DNA of 64,000 nt, taken from assembly GCF_030622045.1 (NCBI RefSeq), contig NZ_CP130886.1, positions 992,001-1,056,000 of the forward strand, in the 5' to 3' direction. This DNA comes from Planctellipticum variicoloris (lineage in GTDB: Bacteria > Planctomycetota > Planctomycetia > Planctomycetales > Planctomycetaceae). The translations under genes and the position numbers were made by a program. Below the pieces are notes generated by a model. That model saw only the letters and a list, made by a program, of their open reading frames with translations. It made no database searches and had not been told where the DNA came from. Shown here piece by piece: positions 54,837 to 63,347 of this stretch; position 1 is the stretch's first letter, and each line of letters starts with the position of its first letter.

Positions 54837-56015
54837 ATGACTCACGTCGTCGCCGAGCCGTGCTTCAACTGCAAGTACACGGATTGCGTAGTCGTCTGCC
54901 CGGTCGATTGTTTCTACGAGGGGGAGTCGATGCTGTTCATCCATCCCGACGAATGCATCGACTGCGAGGTATGCGTTCCGGAATGTCCGCCTCAAGCAAT
55001 CTTCCACCATGAAAGTCTTCCTGAAGAATGGAAGGACTACTCGGCACTGAATGCCGAAATGGTCGAGCAGTGCCCGCGCATTACGGAAACGCAAGAGTCG
55101 ATCGGTGGGCCGATGTACGAATTCGCTGGAGAAGGCAAGCACTTTATTGCATATCACAACACAGAGAAAATCGGCCACGAATTCAATGGCGAACGCTTTG
55201 TTCCTGGGGAGCGCTGGAACTGGTCGACCAAGAAGTCACCGGAACAATTCCTTGGTGGAAAGATCTGGTGCGTGAGCGGACAGAGTTCGCCTCGACGTTA
55301 CCTGGCATATGGCTGGTATGAAGCTGATGAAATTGAGGCGATGGACGATGGTGATTTCCCGTTTGTTATCTGCGGTGACGTCGGATTCGCGTTTCCTAAA
55401 CCCGTGTGCCTGAACGATCAGCCGTGGATTGCAGGGTTTCTGAAGAGCCAAAGCAATTTCAGCCTCGGAATGCAGCAGATTCATCCGGATTTCGTCAGGG
55501 AATTGGAAGAACTGGGACGCAGTTGCAGAGATTTGCAACTCGTTGTGCCAAGCGATGACGGAGGGAAACAGGCCCCATCAACGCCGACGCAACAGGGGTT
55601 CCAAGCGTCGCCGGAGGATCGCAAACTGATCGAGTCGTACGCGGTCGGCTGGGCAAAGGAGCATTTCGAGGAGCAAGGATTCGTGGTCGAAGTGGTTGGC
55701 AAGCCTTTCGACCTCCGATGCACTCGAGAGAGCGAATTCAAATTCGTCGAGGTTAAAGGAACTGTGGGACAGCTTGGCGAAGTAATTCTGACAAAGAACG
55801 AAGTCGAGTTTGCACGGCAGAATAGGAGCCAAATGGTTTTGTTCGTCGTGCACGGTATTCAACTAGTAGATGACGCGATTGCGAGAGTCGCTGTCGGCGG
55901 CGACGTGTTTCTTCAAGACCCTTGGGTCGTTGATGAGCACGGTGAATTGACTGCGAATCAATACAGATATAGGCTGCAGGCAGATGGTATGTTACTGGTT
56001 GTGCAATATAAATAG
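54837..56015 (+). CDS. Ferredoxin fused to a PUA-like and a DUF3883 nuclease-like domain
   Basis: A 392-residue fusion. Residues 1-90 are a complete 7Fe-type ferredoxin (C9, C12, C17, C21, then C40, C43, C46 and C50, in the usual CxxC...CP spacing). Residues about 100-225 contain [13 protein letters not shown], a long W-rich stretch and [14 protein letters not shown], which resemble PUA/EVE-like domains that read modified nucleic acid. Residues about 255-345 are DUF3883-like: D292 in FDLRC and E305-x-K307 in FVEVKG form an apparent PD-(D/E)xK core, followed by [15 protein letters not shown] 54837 starts at the ferredoxin. From about residue 90 onward GC drops below the window level, so the added part may have been acquired. 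DUF4268 follows. Confidence 0.8.
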   Translation: MTHVVAEPCFNCKYTDCVVVCPVDCFYEGESMLFIHPDECIDCEVCVPECPPQAIFHHESLPEEWKDYSALNAEMVEQCPRITETQESIGGPMYEFAGEGKHFIAYHNTEKIGHEFNGERFVPGERWNWSTKKSPEQFLGGKIWCVSGQSSPRRYLAYGWYEADEIEAMDDGDFPFVICGDVGFAFPKPVCLNDQPWIAGFLKSQSNFSLGMQQIHPDFVRELEELGRSCRDLQLVVPSDDGGKQAPSTPTQQGFQASPEDRKLIESYAVGWAKEHFEEQGFVVEVVGKPFDLRCTRESEFKFVEVKGTVGQLGEVILTKNEVEFARQNRSQMVLFVVHGIQLVDDAIARVAVGGDVFLQDPWVVDEHGELTANQYRYRLQADGMLLVVQYK

Positions 56016-56180
56016 GTGTGTTAATCCGGGAAATAAATCATCCCGGTTCGGCGGGTGGCGCCGATTGGATTTGTGAGACATGTTGGTGTCGCGCGCCGAT
56101 GCGACATTTGAAGTCGGGCAGGCGATCGCCCACAAGTGTGACCGCGGCCTGCCAGTCAACTTCCAACGGCTGCGCCCCTC

Positions 56181-56186
56181 AGGAGG
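56181..56186 (+). promoter_or_regulatory. Strong Shine-Dalgarno deciding the DUF4268 start
   Basis: AGGAGG 7 nt before ATG 56194. The frame is also open from ATG 56080 but without a ribosome site. Confidence 0.75.
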
Positions 56187-56193
56187 CCTGCTG

Positions 56194-56712
56194 ATGGCGA
56201 AGCGAGATGAACCTGTTGTTGTCGACGAACGGGACGACCTGTTTCGCCGGTTCTACGAGGGATTGCACAAGAAACTGACTGCCGACCCGTCGCTGGAGCA
56301 GCGAACATGGGTTCGCAAACGCAACCGTTACGAGACGAGCAGCCACGGAACCTGGTTGAATTTCATTGTTCTTGAGGGGAATTGCCGAGTCCAAATCTAC
56401 CTGGAGCGTAAAGGCGATCCCAGTTGCCGAGAGATCTTCGACGAGCTGCTGGCGAGTCGCGTGAAGATCGAGGCAAGCAGTCGTCGGCCGCTGGAGTGGA
56501 AGGGAGATGATCTCAGCAAGCAACCGACGATTGTCATGCAGGTGGATCGTGATGAACTGGGCGACGAAGCTCAATGGGAGGAAGTTCAAGCGGCGATGAT
56601 TGCCGCGATGATCCGGTTCGATGCGGCGATGGCTCCGTATCTGGACCGCTACTGTACTGGTGGAGTCGTCGATCTGTCTCACAATAGGAACGCCCAACGG
56701 GAGGCCCGCTGA
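56194..56712 (+). CDS. DUF4268 domain protein
   Basis: A 172-residue protein. It matches DUF4268 by its pattern: an amphipathic start (DLFRRFYEGLHKKL), then HGTWLNFIVLEGNCRVQIYLE and CREIFDELLASRVKIEASSRRPLEWKG. QWEEVQAAMIAAMIRFDAAMAPYL follows at the end. DUF4268 commonly occurs at the C-terminus of, or next to, nuclease-like proteins; here it is a separate gene 178 nt after the ferredoxin-DUF3883 fusion. GC is intermediate. No catalytic residue is evident. Its stop codon overlaps the next start as TGATG. Confidence 0.78.
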   Translation: MAKRDEPVVVDERDDLFRRFYEGLHKKLTADPSLEQRTWVRKRNRYETSSHGTWLNFIVLEGNCRVQIYLERKGDPSCREIFDELLASRVKIEASSRRPLEWKGDDLSKQPTIVMQVDRDELGDEAQWEEVQAAMIAAMIRFDAAMAPYLDRYCTGGVVDLSHNRNAQREAR

Positions 56713-56906
56713 TGCCGCTCACTGAGATCAGCGCAGTGCGGCTCAATCCGGCGGGTGGTACCGACTGGTCGTCTGCGTCCCATCGGTATCGCGTATCGAT
56801 GAGAGGTTTGGAGCGGGATCGACGATCAATCGCTTTCGCATTTGCCGCCTGCGAGAAAACTTCCGACGGCTGCGCTGCTCAGGTAGGTTGCAGACGACCA
56901 ACTTGA
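56712..56906 (+). CDS. Short ORF coupled to the DUF4268 gene, possibly truncated
   Basis: 64 codons starting in the TGATG overlap. The first residues (LTEISAVRLNPAGG) resemble the opening of DUF3892 proteins ('ITAVRLSGGTKHEHI'), but the rest is Arg/Ala-rich with no family pattern, so it may be a broken third gene of the cluster. Its coupling to the preceding stop is its main support. Confidence 0.35.
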   Translation: MPLTEISAVRLNPAGGTDWSSASHRYRVSMRGLERDRRSIAFAFAACEKTSDGCAAQVGCRRPT

Positions 56907-56941
56907 GCCACCCTTTGACGTCCCCTGTTCGGCGTCTGGGT

Positions 56942-57529
56942 TCACCCCCGCAACCCGATCACCTGCACGACTGAAGCCACCCCCGTGTGGTACTCTCCCT
57001 CACGAACCTCCCGCTCCAGCTCGCGGGCGTGGAGGAAGTCCAGGCCGGCGAGTTCTGCGGTCAGGTCGGCCAGCGAGACCAGCATGTCCGGGTCCTGCGG
57101 GCCGCCGGTTCCGCGGCCGATCTGCTGCGGCGTGTAGGCCTCCAGCACAAAGACTCCGCCCGGCTGCAGCCCTCGGACCGCCGCCGCGTAGAGCGGAACC
57201 CGGATCCGCCGGGGGAGGTGGCAGAAGATGGAGACGATGCCGGACCAGGCGCCCGGCTGGATGGGGAAGTCCGCCAGGTCGGCGGGCAGGGTTTCGATCG
57301 TCAGCCCCCGCTCGGCGGCCAGCCGTTGCGCCTTGGCGAGCCCGACTTCCGACTGGTCGACCGCGGTCACCCGATGACCGAGACTGGCGAGGTACGCCGC
57401 GTTGCGGCCTTCGCCCTCGCCGAGGGACAGGACGGGGCCGAGCGGAATCCGCGCGGCGGCCTCGGCGAGAAACTCGTTCGGCTCGGTGCCGTAGACATAG
57501 CCGGATTGAGAATATCGTTCGTCCCACAT
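56942..57529 (-). CDS. Class I SAM-dependent methyltransferase
   Basis: A 195-residue methyltransferase. Motif I appears as LSLGEGEGRNAAYLASLGH, followed by the acidic VTAVDQSEVGLAKAQRLA (D binding the ribose of SAM) and a DLADFP post-motif. SIFCHLPRRIRVPL and LQPGGVFVLEAYTPQQ complete the fold. The opening WDERYSQSGYVYGTEPNEFL is of the TehB/thiopurine-methyltransferase-like group, often annotated as tellurite resistance, but the substrate is unknown. It is monocistronic and convergent with the DUF4268 cluster. Confidence 0.88.
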   Translation of the reverse strand: MWDERYSQSGYVYGTEPNEFLAEAAARIPLGPVLSLGEGEGRNAAYLASLGHRVTAVDQSEVGLAKAQRLAAERGLTIETLPADLADFPIQPGAWSGIVSIFCHLPRRIRVPLYAAAVRGLQPGGVFVLEAYTPQQIGRGTGGPQDPDMLVSLADLTAELAGLDFLHARELEREVREGEYHTGVASVVQVIGLRG

Positions 57530-57613
57530 GGTGGTGCTGCCTGTCGCCCGAGGAGCTGCGTTGCGTTGTGCGATGAGAATACGTGGAGTGAATTGATTGT
57601 CAACAGGATGGGT

Positions 57614-57950
57614 GGTCCGCGGCGGACGAGGACGTCCGCCGTACGGACCGCGATCGGCTCCGGCGGGGGGAGTTTTTTACGCTTCCCCCGCCGGAGTCCG
57701 TCTGGCGGTTTCGAAGGGCCGGTGGAAGTCCCGGCGGTTCAAACACTTGATCAGGTTCGCCGGTCTTGCGGCCGGGTGAACGGGAAAAGCTCGACGTCGA
57801 GGCTGTGCGCACACGGGGTGCGCCCCTCGGACTTTCCTTGCGGAAAGCCCGTCGCTGGGCCCTGATCAGGCCCGGGTGAAGGGGTCGTTCCGGACGCCTG
57901 CGGAGGTCCGCAGACACGAGTGCACTTCCTTGACCCCTTCATAAATAGGG
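57614..57950. ncRNA. Candidate structured RNA (strand uncertain)
   Basis: A GC-rich 330-nt region packed with nested stems. GGTCCGCGGCGGAC pairs with a GTCCGCC..GGACC arm (57614-57649). CTCCGGCGGGGG (57658-57669) pairs with CCCCCGCCGGAG (57685-57696). GTTC/CCGG (57755-57763) pairs with CCGG/GAAC (57772-57781). A palindrome CTCGACGTCGAG lies at 57790-57801. CTTTCC (57832-57837) pairs with GGAAAG (57842-57847); read on the minus strand its loop is GCAA, a GNRA tetraloop. TGAAGGGGTC (57877-57886) pairs with GACCCCTTCA (57932-57941) and encloses CTGCGG/CCGCAG. It matches no RNA family I know. The strand is not settled: the GNRA loop favours minus. Confidence 0.4.
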
Positions 57951-58045
57951 GGGTTGTTGCGCGGAAAGGTGTAAAGGCAGGAGTGGCTAGTGGCTGGTGG
58001 CTAGTGAAGAGAAGACGGAAAGCGACGCGGAGCGTCTGAAGAGTG

Positions 58046-58069
58046 CGTTCCCAAGCTGAGCCTGGGAAC
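58046..58069. repeat. Palindromic repeat, GTTCCCAGGC family, copy 2
   Basis: CGTTCCCAAGCTGAGCCTGGGAACG: one mismatch in the stem compared with the other copies. Confidence 0.75.
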
Positions 58070-58190
58070 GAGATAATGGCGAAGTGGACGCGGGGGCGTC
58101 GGGGGAGGGCGTTTCCTGGCGGAGTTGGGGAACGAGGGAAACGGTAGCAGTGCTCTTGAACTCCGTCCGCGGGGCTTGCTGGATCGGGTC

Positions 58191-59486
58191 TCAGTTCTTC
58201 AGCCAGCCGCGAACGGTGTTCTGGGTGACGACGGCCTGGACAAAGGATACGTCCGCGCTCCGTCGTCCCCGATCATCAACCGTCTGCTCCGCCAGCCTGG
58301 CAACCGATTGCAGATCTCCCGACAACTCTTGCTGGAGCGTTTCGGCCGCCTGGATGCCCGGCTGATTCAGCAGGTCCGACCGCATCCGGAGGGTCCGGGC
58401 GAGATCGTAGATCGTTGCCGTTCCGCGCGTCTGGTAATCTGACTGCAGCGAAAAAGCTTCGCGCGACGAATCGAGCGCCGACTGCATTGCGGACCGTGCC
58501 GCCGAGGCATCTTCGCGGGCGACCGCCAGTCGGCAGTCCAGCGAAGCGAGAGAAAATCGGGCCAGCGCCACCTGATCCGCGCGTCCGAGGCCCCCCCCGT
58601 TGAGTGTGGCTGCTGCAGTCCCCAGCCGCTCGACGCCTTGAACCGCCGAGGCCAGTTGGGGGCGGAACGCCTCCCATCCGGCAATTGTCTCGGCAGTCGG
58701 CTTGCCGGACGAGTCCGACGGTCCTGCGGTGGCCAGTTCCGCGGCCTGGGCCAGTTGGAAGAAGTCGGACATTCCGGCCGCCAGGTACTCTTTGCGGAGC
58801 TCCCAGTTCCGCTGCGCCAACTGGCTGCGCTGTCTCAGTGCGGTTGCCGCCGCCGTCCGGTCGCCGCGAAGTTCGGCCAGATTCCGACGGGCATCCAGCG
58901 ACAGCAGTTCGGTCAGCGTCCGGTCGGCATCGTAGTTCCAGGCCCCCGGCTGCCGGATGTCGCGCAGATCCGTCGCAGCCACAGCCGTCTGACGGGCCTG
59001 TCGCTCGAGGGCCGCACTGAGGTCTCCGTCGCGACCGGTCAACCGGCTGACGGACTTCGCCAGAGATACCGTTGCACTCTGCATTTCTGCGAAATCTTCC
59101 AAGGGCAGCAGCCCGCGCCGATACGAATCGAGCGACTGGTCGGACAGTTGTCGCAGGGCTCGACCGGCGGCTTCCACGGTCCGCTGTTGCTCGGCCGACA
59201 GTCGCACGGGGGTGGCCGAAACCCGCTCGCCGCGACCTGTGGCCAGGGTGACGGCGCGCGGCGCACGGACGACCGGTTCCTGCACCGGAGCGGCCGGAGC
59301 CGGCACGCGGGAACTTTCGGGAAGCGCCGGCGCCGGCGGTCGCGCCGGGCTGAACGGATCGAACGCTTCCGCGGAGGGAACGCCAGCATCCTGCGCTCGG
59401 GCCGATGGAAGCGAGGTCGCCCCGGCAAGCAGCAGGCTGCAGGCCAGAGCCGAGAGACGCTGGCGAACTCGATGATCAGTCTTCAT
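58191..59486 (-). CDS. Exported TolC-like coiled-coil protein
   Basis: A 431-residue protein with a signal peptide (LSALACSLLLAGATSLPSARAQ) and a Pro/Ala-rich linker (about 35-90). Two long alpha-helical stretches with heptad patterns follow. They match outer membrane efflux (TolC) helices: LDSYRRGLLPLEDFAEMQSATVSLAKSV and RNWELRKEYLAAGMSDFFQLAQAAELA, then EAFSLQSDYQTRGTATIYDLARTLRMRSDLL in the second half. A full TolC barrel is not clear because the beta-strand regions are short. It may be a degenerate efflux component or a stalk protein. It is monocistronic on the minus strand. Confidence 0.68.
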   Translation of the reverse strand: MKTDHRVRQRLSALACSLLLAGATSLPSARAQDAGVPSAEAFDPFSPARPPAPALPESSRVPAPAAPVQEPVVRAPRAVTLATGRGERVSATPVRLSAEQQRTVEAAGRALRQLSDQSLDSYRRGLLPLEDFAEMQSATVSLAKSVSRLTGRDGDLSAALERQARQTAVAATDLRDIRQPGAWNYDADRTLTELLSLDARRNLAELRGDRTAAATALRQRSQLAQRNWELRKEYLAAGMSDFFQLAQAAELATAGPSDSSGKPTAETIAGWEAFRPQLASAVQGVERLGTAAATLNGGGLGRADQVALARFSLASLDCRLAVAREDASAARSAMQSALDSSREAFSLQSDYQTRGTATIYDLARTLRMRSDLLNQPGIQAAETLQQELSGDLQSVARLAEQTVDDRGRRSADVSFVQAVVTQNTVRGWLKN

Positions 59487-59694
59487 CCCAGACCCTCTGG
59501 AGAGAATCGCAACGGGACGCCTTTCGGACCGCCGGCGGTTGGGGAATCGCTCGGGATGCGTACGGACCGAGGGCGCTACACCTCAAATTATCAGGCTCAA
59601 GGATTCCATCGACGCGACAGCCACGTGACAAAAAGCAGAAACTGCGGATAATTGCAGCAGATCCGCTCTCGCCGCAGATTTGTAAGGCCCGTTC

Positions 59695-59940
59695 ATGATC
59701 CGTTCCCCCACCTGCCCAATTTGCCGCCGGGTCGTTCCTCCCGCCACGGCGCCCGGGCCGCACTTCAGTCCATTCTGCAGCAAGCGCTGCCAGCAGATCG
59801 ACTTCTTTCGCTGGACCGAAGGGCGATATGCCATTGTAGAGCCCCTTGATCCGGAGACTCTGGAAGAACTGCAACTCGGCGAAGGTCTGCAGACGCGACC
59901 CTCGGAATCCGGGTTCGACGACGAGGATTTTGTGGGATAG
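59695..59940 (+). CDS. yacG: DNA gyrase inhibitor YacG
   Basis: An 81-residue zinc-binding protein that, by family, inhibits gyrase by binding GyrB. The four zinc ligands C7-x2-C10 and C28-x3-C32 (CPICRR and CSKRCQQIDFFRW) are in the YacG spacing, followed by the short tail EGRYAIVEPL. The C-terminal acidic segment is longer than in E. coli YacG. It lies 208 nt upstream of and divergent from the TolC-like gene. Confidence 0.92.
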   Translation: MIRSPTCPICRRVVPPATAPGPHFSPFCSKRCQQIDFFRWTEGRYAIVEPLDPETLEELQLGEGLQTRPSESGFDDEDFVG

Positions 59941-59978
59941 TCGTTTTGCGAAGACTGGGTAGTGTGGTCCGGGTCGCC

Positions 59979-60665
59979 TCAATCCGTCATGGTCGTCAGA
60001 ATTCGTTCGAGGACCTGCGCCGTCTTCGGGGCTGCAACATTTCCTCCTGCCGCCTGGCTCAGCCGCAGATGGCCGGCGAGCATTTGCAGGTCCTGCCGCG
60101 TGTCGATGTCGTACCACGGCGGCAGTTCCGCGAGTCGCAGCGCACTCCCGGCTCCCCGCTCGACGGTCTGGCTCAGGACTGTGGGTTGGCTCCAGTTGAC
60201 CTGAGTAAAGATTGCCGGCGGAGCACCGCGGCAACCGATTAAGTAGTAGCCGCCATCCGTCGCCGGGCCGAGGACGCAATCCGCATCGCGAAGCTTTGTA
60301 AACGCTTCCGCCACAATTGCTTCCGGCAGCGTCGGGCTGTCGGAGCCGATCAGCACGGCGCCATCCTCCGGCCCCGGATTGGCCGTTGCAAAAAAAGCGT
60401 GCATCCGGCTTCCCAGATCCCCTTCAGGCTGAGGCCACAGCTCCCAGCCCGGGCCGGCGGCCTGTCGAAAATGCCGTTCGGCGTCTGGCGTCGCTGGCGA
60501 ATATCCTAACCAACGACGATCCGCCGTCAGCCGGAACCGATCCAGCAGGTCGGCCGTCATCGCCTCGGCCAGCTCCGCCGCCGCAACGGGACCAATCGAT
60601 TCCGCCAGCCGAGTCTTCACCCGGCCCGGTTCAGGAAACTTGGCAAACAGCCCCAGCGTCCGCAT
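59979..60665 (-). CDS. DUF2064 / TIGR04282-type glycosyltransferase-like protein
   Basis: A 228-residue GT-A-fold nucleotidyl/glycosyltransferase-like protein. The N-terminal LGLFAKFPEPGRVKTRLA has the GxxKTRL nucleotide-binding segment. DGAVLIGSDSPTLP carries the DSP motif, and VLGPATDGGYYLIG with VNWSQPTVLSQT follows; WYDIDTRQDL is near the end. These are the TIGR04282 family marks (arsenosugar or related sugar transfer in some members). The precise reaction is not evident. It is convergent with yacG. Confidence 0.88.
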   Translation of the reverse strand: MRTLGLFAKFPEPGRVKTRLAESIGPVAAAELAEAMTADLLDRFRLTADRRWLGYSPATPDAERHFRQAAGPGWELWPQPEGDLGSRMHAFFATANPGPEDGAVLIGSDSPTLPEAIVAEAFTKLRDADCVLGPATDGGYYLIGCRGAPPAIFTQVNWSQPTVLSQTVERGAGSALRLAELPPWYDIDTRQDLQMLAGHLRLSQAAGGNVAAPKTAQVLERILTTMTD

Positions 60666-61035
60666 GGGCGAAATCTCACTGAATCAACACGCGACAACCT
60701 GCTGCAGGGAGGCATGTTACGAAAAAACTGGTCCTGGGTGTTCCCGCTCGGAGAATCGACATCATCCCCGCGAAAAGCGAGACTCAACCGAGGTTCCTCT
60801 ACTCTTCCCAGCTTCTCCGGGTCCTCTGCGCCTCCGTGGTGAATCCTCTTCCGTCTTCTCCCCGGCGTTGACGGGGGCGGCTGGGGATCGATAATCCTCG
60901 GGAGAACCTGCCATCCGGGGACATTGTCCACGGCAGGTGACCGATTGACAGACGGAATCCGCGTTCTCGCTGTGCGTCATCCGATTTCGGATGGCAGACA
61001 TTGGATTGCGAGGCGGATTCTCGGGAACGGGTGAC

Positions 61036-62118
61036 ATGACCAAGCGGATCTGGAATTTCTCGGCGGGCCCGGCGGTATTGCCGGAAAGCGTACTCGAAGA
61101 AGCGAAGGAAAACCTCCTGTCGCTGGGCTCCACCGGCATCGGCATCCTCGAACACTCCCATCGCGGCAAGGCCTTCATTGCCGTCTACGAAGAAACCGTG
61201 GCGCTCTGCCGGGAAGTCGGCGGAATTCCCTCCGACTACCAGGTGCTCTTCCTCCAGGGGGGGGCCTCCACGCAATTCTTTTCGATCCCGATGAACTTCC
61301 TGACCGCCGATCAGACGGCGGACTACCTGGTTACCGGGAGCTGGTCCGAGAAGGCGATCGAAGAAGCCAAACGCTTCGGCAAAACGCACATCGCCTGCTC
61401 CAGCAAGGACAAGAACTACTCGTATATTCCCAAGGCGATCAGCTATAGCGAGAAGCCGGCGTACGTCCACTTCACGTCGAATAACACGATCTTCGGGACG
61501 CAGTGGGCCGCCGAGCCGGAGATTCCGGCCGGCACGGACCTGATCTGCGACGCCAGCAGCGACATCTTCTCGCGGCCGATCGACGTCACAAAGTACGGCA
61601 TGATCTACGCCGGCGCCCAGAAGAACCTCGGCCCTTCGGGCGTCACGCTGGTGCTGATGCGCAACGACCTCGTCGAGCGCGGTGCGAAAGACCTGCCGCC
61701 GATGCTGCAGTACCGCACGCACGCCAAAAACGACTCGATGTACAACACCCCGCCGACCTTCGCGATCTACCTCATGGGCCTGGTGCTGAAGTGGATCAAG
61801 GCCAACGGCGGCCTGGCCGGCGTCGGCGAACGCAACGCCGCCAAGGCCGGCAAGCTCTACGCCTACCTCGATCAGAGCAAGCTCTTCAAATCGACGGCCG
61901 CCACCGACAGTCGGTCACAGATGAACGTCACGTTCGTCACCGGCAACGAAGAACTCGACGCCAAGTTCTGCTCGGCGGCGACGAAAGCCGGCTTCGACGG
62001 CCTGAAGGGCCACCGCAGCGTCGGCGGCATGCGGGCCAGCATTTACAACGCGTTCCCGCCGGCCGGGATCGACGCGCTGATCGACTTCCTCAAGAAGTTC
62101 GAAGCCGAGAACGCCTGA
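61036..62118 (+). CDS. serC: Phosphoserine aminotransferase SerC
   Basis: A 360-residue PLP enzyme of serine (and vitamin B6) synthesis, converting 3-phosphohydroxypyruvate to phosphoserine. [18 protein letters not shown] is the SerC opening. [15 protein letters not shown] supplies the phosphate and PLP contact, and [12 protein letters not shown] the PLP-aspartate. K196 in [12 protein letters not shown] is the Schiff-base lysine. [16 protein letters not shown] is the substrate loop. ATG 61036 begins at the conserved N-terminus, 29 nt after the last upstream in-frame alternative. A terminator follows at 62150-62185. Confidence 0.96.
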   Translation: MTKRIWNFSAGPAVLPESVLEEAKENLLSLGSTGIGILEHSHRGKAFIAVYEETVALCREVGGIPSDYQVLFLQGGASTQFFSIPMNFLTADQTADYLVTGSWSEKAIEEAKRFGKTHIACSSKDKNYSYIPKAISYSEKPAYVHFTSNNTIFGTQWAAEPEIPAGTDLICDASSDIFSRPIDVTKYGMIYAGAQKNLGPSGVTLVLMRNDLVERGAKDLPPMLQYRTHAKNDSMYNTPPTFAIYLMGLVLKWIKANGGLAGVGERNAAKAGKLYAYLDQSKLFKSTAATDSRSQMNVTFVTGNEELDAKFCSAATKAGFDGLKGHRSVGGMRASIYNAFPPAGIDALIDFLKKFEAENA

Positions 62119-62149
62119 GAGGATTTCGGGAATCGATGAGAACGGGTGG

Positions 62150-62185
62150 CCGGGGCAGGAGCGTCTTCGCGATGCCCCGGTTTTT
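62150..62185 (+). terminator. Rho-independent terminator (CCGGGGC hairpin family)
   Basis: An eight-base-pair perfect stem CCGGGGCA / TGCCCCGG around GGAGCGTCTTCGCGA, followed by TTTTTC. It lies 31 nt after the serC stop. Its insert matches the hairpin at 26096-26131 in reverse orientation. Confidence 0.82.
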
Positions 62186-62247
62186 CATTCTCTCCGGGGC
62201 TTCCTTTTGGTCACGCCCCGGCCCCCTGAGCGATTGAAGGATTGCCG

Positions 62248-63006
62248 ATGACCGCTCCCGACGAGGACCTGGCTCACGCCGACATCGGCCTCGTCTGCGC
62301 CTTGCCGCTCGAAGTCGACGAATTCCTCAAACGCTGCGACCGGGTGCGGAGCTACACCGGCGGCGACTTCACGTTCAAAGGGGGCCGCTACGACAAGGCC
62401 CGCATCGCGGTCGTGGAGTCGGGAGCGGGTCAGGTCCGGGCCGCCCGCGCGACCCGAGCCCTGATCGAAGCCCACTCGCCGAAGTGGGTCCTCTCGATCG
62501 GCTTCGCCGGCGGACTGCTCCCCGAAATGCGCGTCGGCCACATCGCCGTCGCCGACGGCGTCGTAGAAGCCGATCATCCGCCGCTGAAAATCGACCTGAA
62601 CATGCACAACGATCCCATGCACGGACTGTTTGTGGGCACGTTCGTCACCGTGAACCAGATCGTGCGGACGGTTGTCGAGAAGAGCGACCTGGCGGCGCAT
62701 TCCCACGCCATCGCCGTCGACATGGAAAGCCACGCCGTCGGTCGCGTCTGTCAGGAGCTCGGAACGAAATTCATGGTCGTCCGCGTCCTGACGGATGACC
62801 TGACAGAAGACCTCCCCCCGGAGGTCCTGTCGATCCTCGGCAAGACCGGCTCCGTCCGCATGGGGGCCGTGCTGGGCTCGTTATGGAAGCGTCCCGGCAG
62901 CCTGCAGGACATGTGGAAGCTCCGCGAACGAGCCATGACCGCCAGCACCAAACTTGCCTCCTTCCTCGACGGCGTCGTCACCCAGCTCTACGCCGCCGAG
63001 CATTGA
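62248..63006 (+). CDS. Nucleoside phosphorylase/hydrolase superfamily protein
   Basis: A 252-residue PNP_UDP_1-fold enzyme. ADIGLVCALPLEVDEF starts the fold. IAVVESGAGQVRAARATRALIE and VLSIGFAGGLLPEM follow. VDMESHAVGRVCQELGTKFMVVRVLTDDL carries the glutamate that contacts the ribose and the late aspartate. This is the arrangement of MTA/SAH nucleosidases, futalosine hydrolase (MqnB) and related enzymes. With mqnA and mqnC in this window an MqnB role is possible, but the sequence alone does not choose between them. ATG 62248 follows GAAGG. Confidence 0.85.
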   Translation: MTAPDEDLAHADIGLVCALPLEVDEFLKRCDRVRSYTGGDFTFKGGRYDKARIAVVESGAGQVRAARATRALIEAHSPKWVLSIGFAGGLLPEMRVGHIAVADGVVEADHPPLKIDLNMHNDPMHGLFVGTFVTVNQIVRTVVEKSDLAAHSHAIAVDMESHAVGRVCQELGTKFMVVRVLTDDLTEDLPPEVLSILGKTGSVRMGAVLGSLWKRPGSLQDMWKLRERAMTASTKLASFLDGVVTQLYAAEH

Positions 63007-63347
63007 TTCGAAGAGTTTGAACCACGAATCACACGAATCGGCACGAATGAATGTCAAGAGATTGAACCGCGGAAGGCACGAAGAACACGGAGTAGAGGCA
63101 AGACTGAGATAAAGTTGCTGGATCAGTGATGTTCTGTCCCAATCTTCCGTTTTGCACTTTGCATTTTTCATTTCTCATTTTGCACAGGATTTCAGGCCTT
63201 TCTCCTTCCTCATTGACTCGTTCCCAGGCTCCGCCTGGGAACGCCTCTCCAGGACGCTCGGCGTCTCTTCGCCTGCCATGATCCGCCCGCTAGTCTCTTC
63301 TTCTTCCTTCGTGCCAATTCGTGTGATTCGTGGTTAACTCTCCTCCC
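63007..63347. repeat. Spacer bounded by an inverted repeat
   Basis: The left word GAACCACGAATCACACGAAT at 63017-63036 is mirrored at 63311-63336 by ATTCGTGTGATTCGTGGTT. Inside are the inverted TGCAAAATG words (63150-63184) and the perfect GTTCCCAGGC palindrome at 63219-63243. No gene is seen. Confidence 0.7.
63219..63243. repeat. Palindromic repeat, GTTCCCAGGC family, copy 3
   Basis: CGTTCCCAGGC against GCCTGGGAACG with loop TCC; perfect stem. Confidence 0.8.

Larger units (their letters stand above)
57530..58190. other. Long structured spacer
   Basis: Contains the putative structured RNA (57614-57950), the CTAGTGGCTGGTGGCTAGTG words at about 57980-58002, and the GTTCCCAAGC hairpin at 58046-58069. 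No coding frame here shows a protein family. Confidence 0.55.

Noticed and set aside
57820-57860. RNase P-like segment GGAAAGTCC on the minus strand
   Set aside because: Only this short piece resembles the conserved core; the later RNase P motifs are absent.
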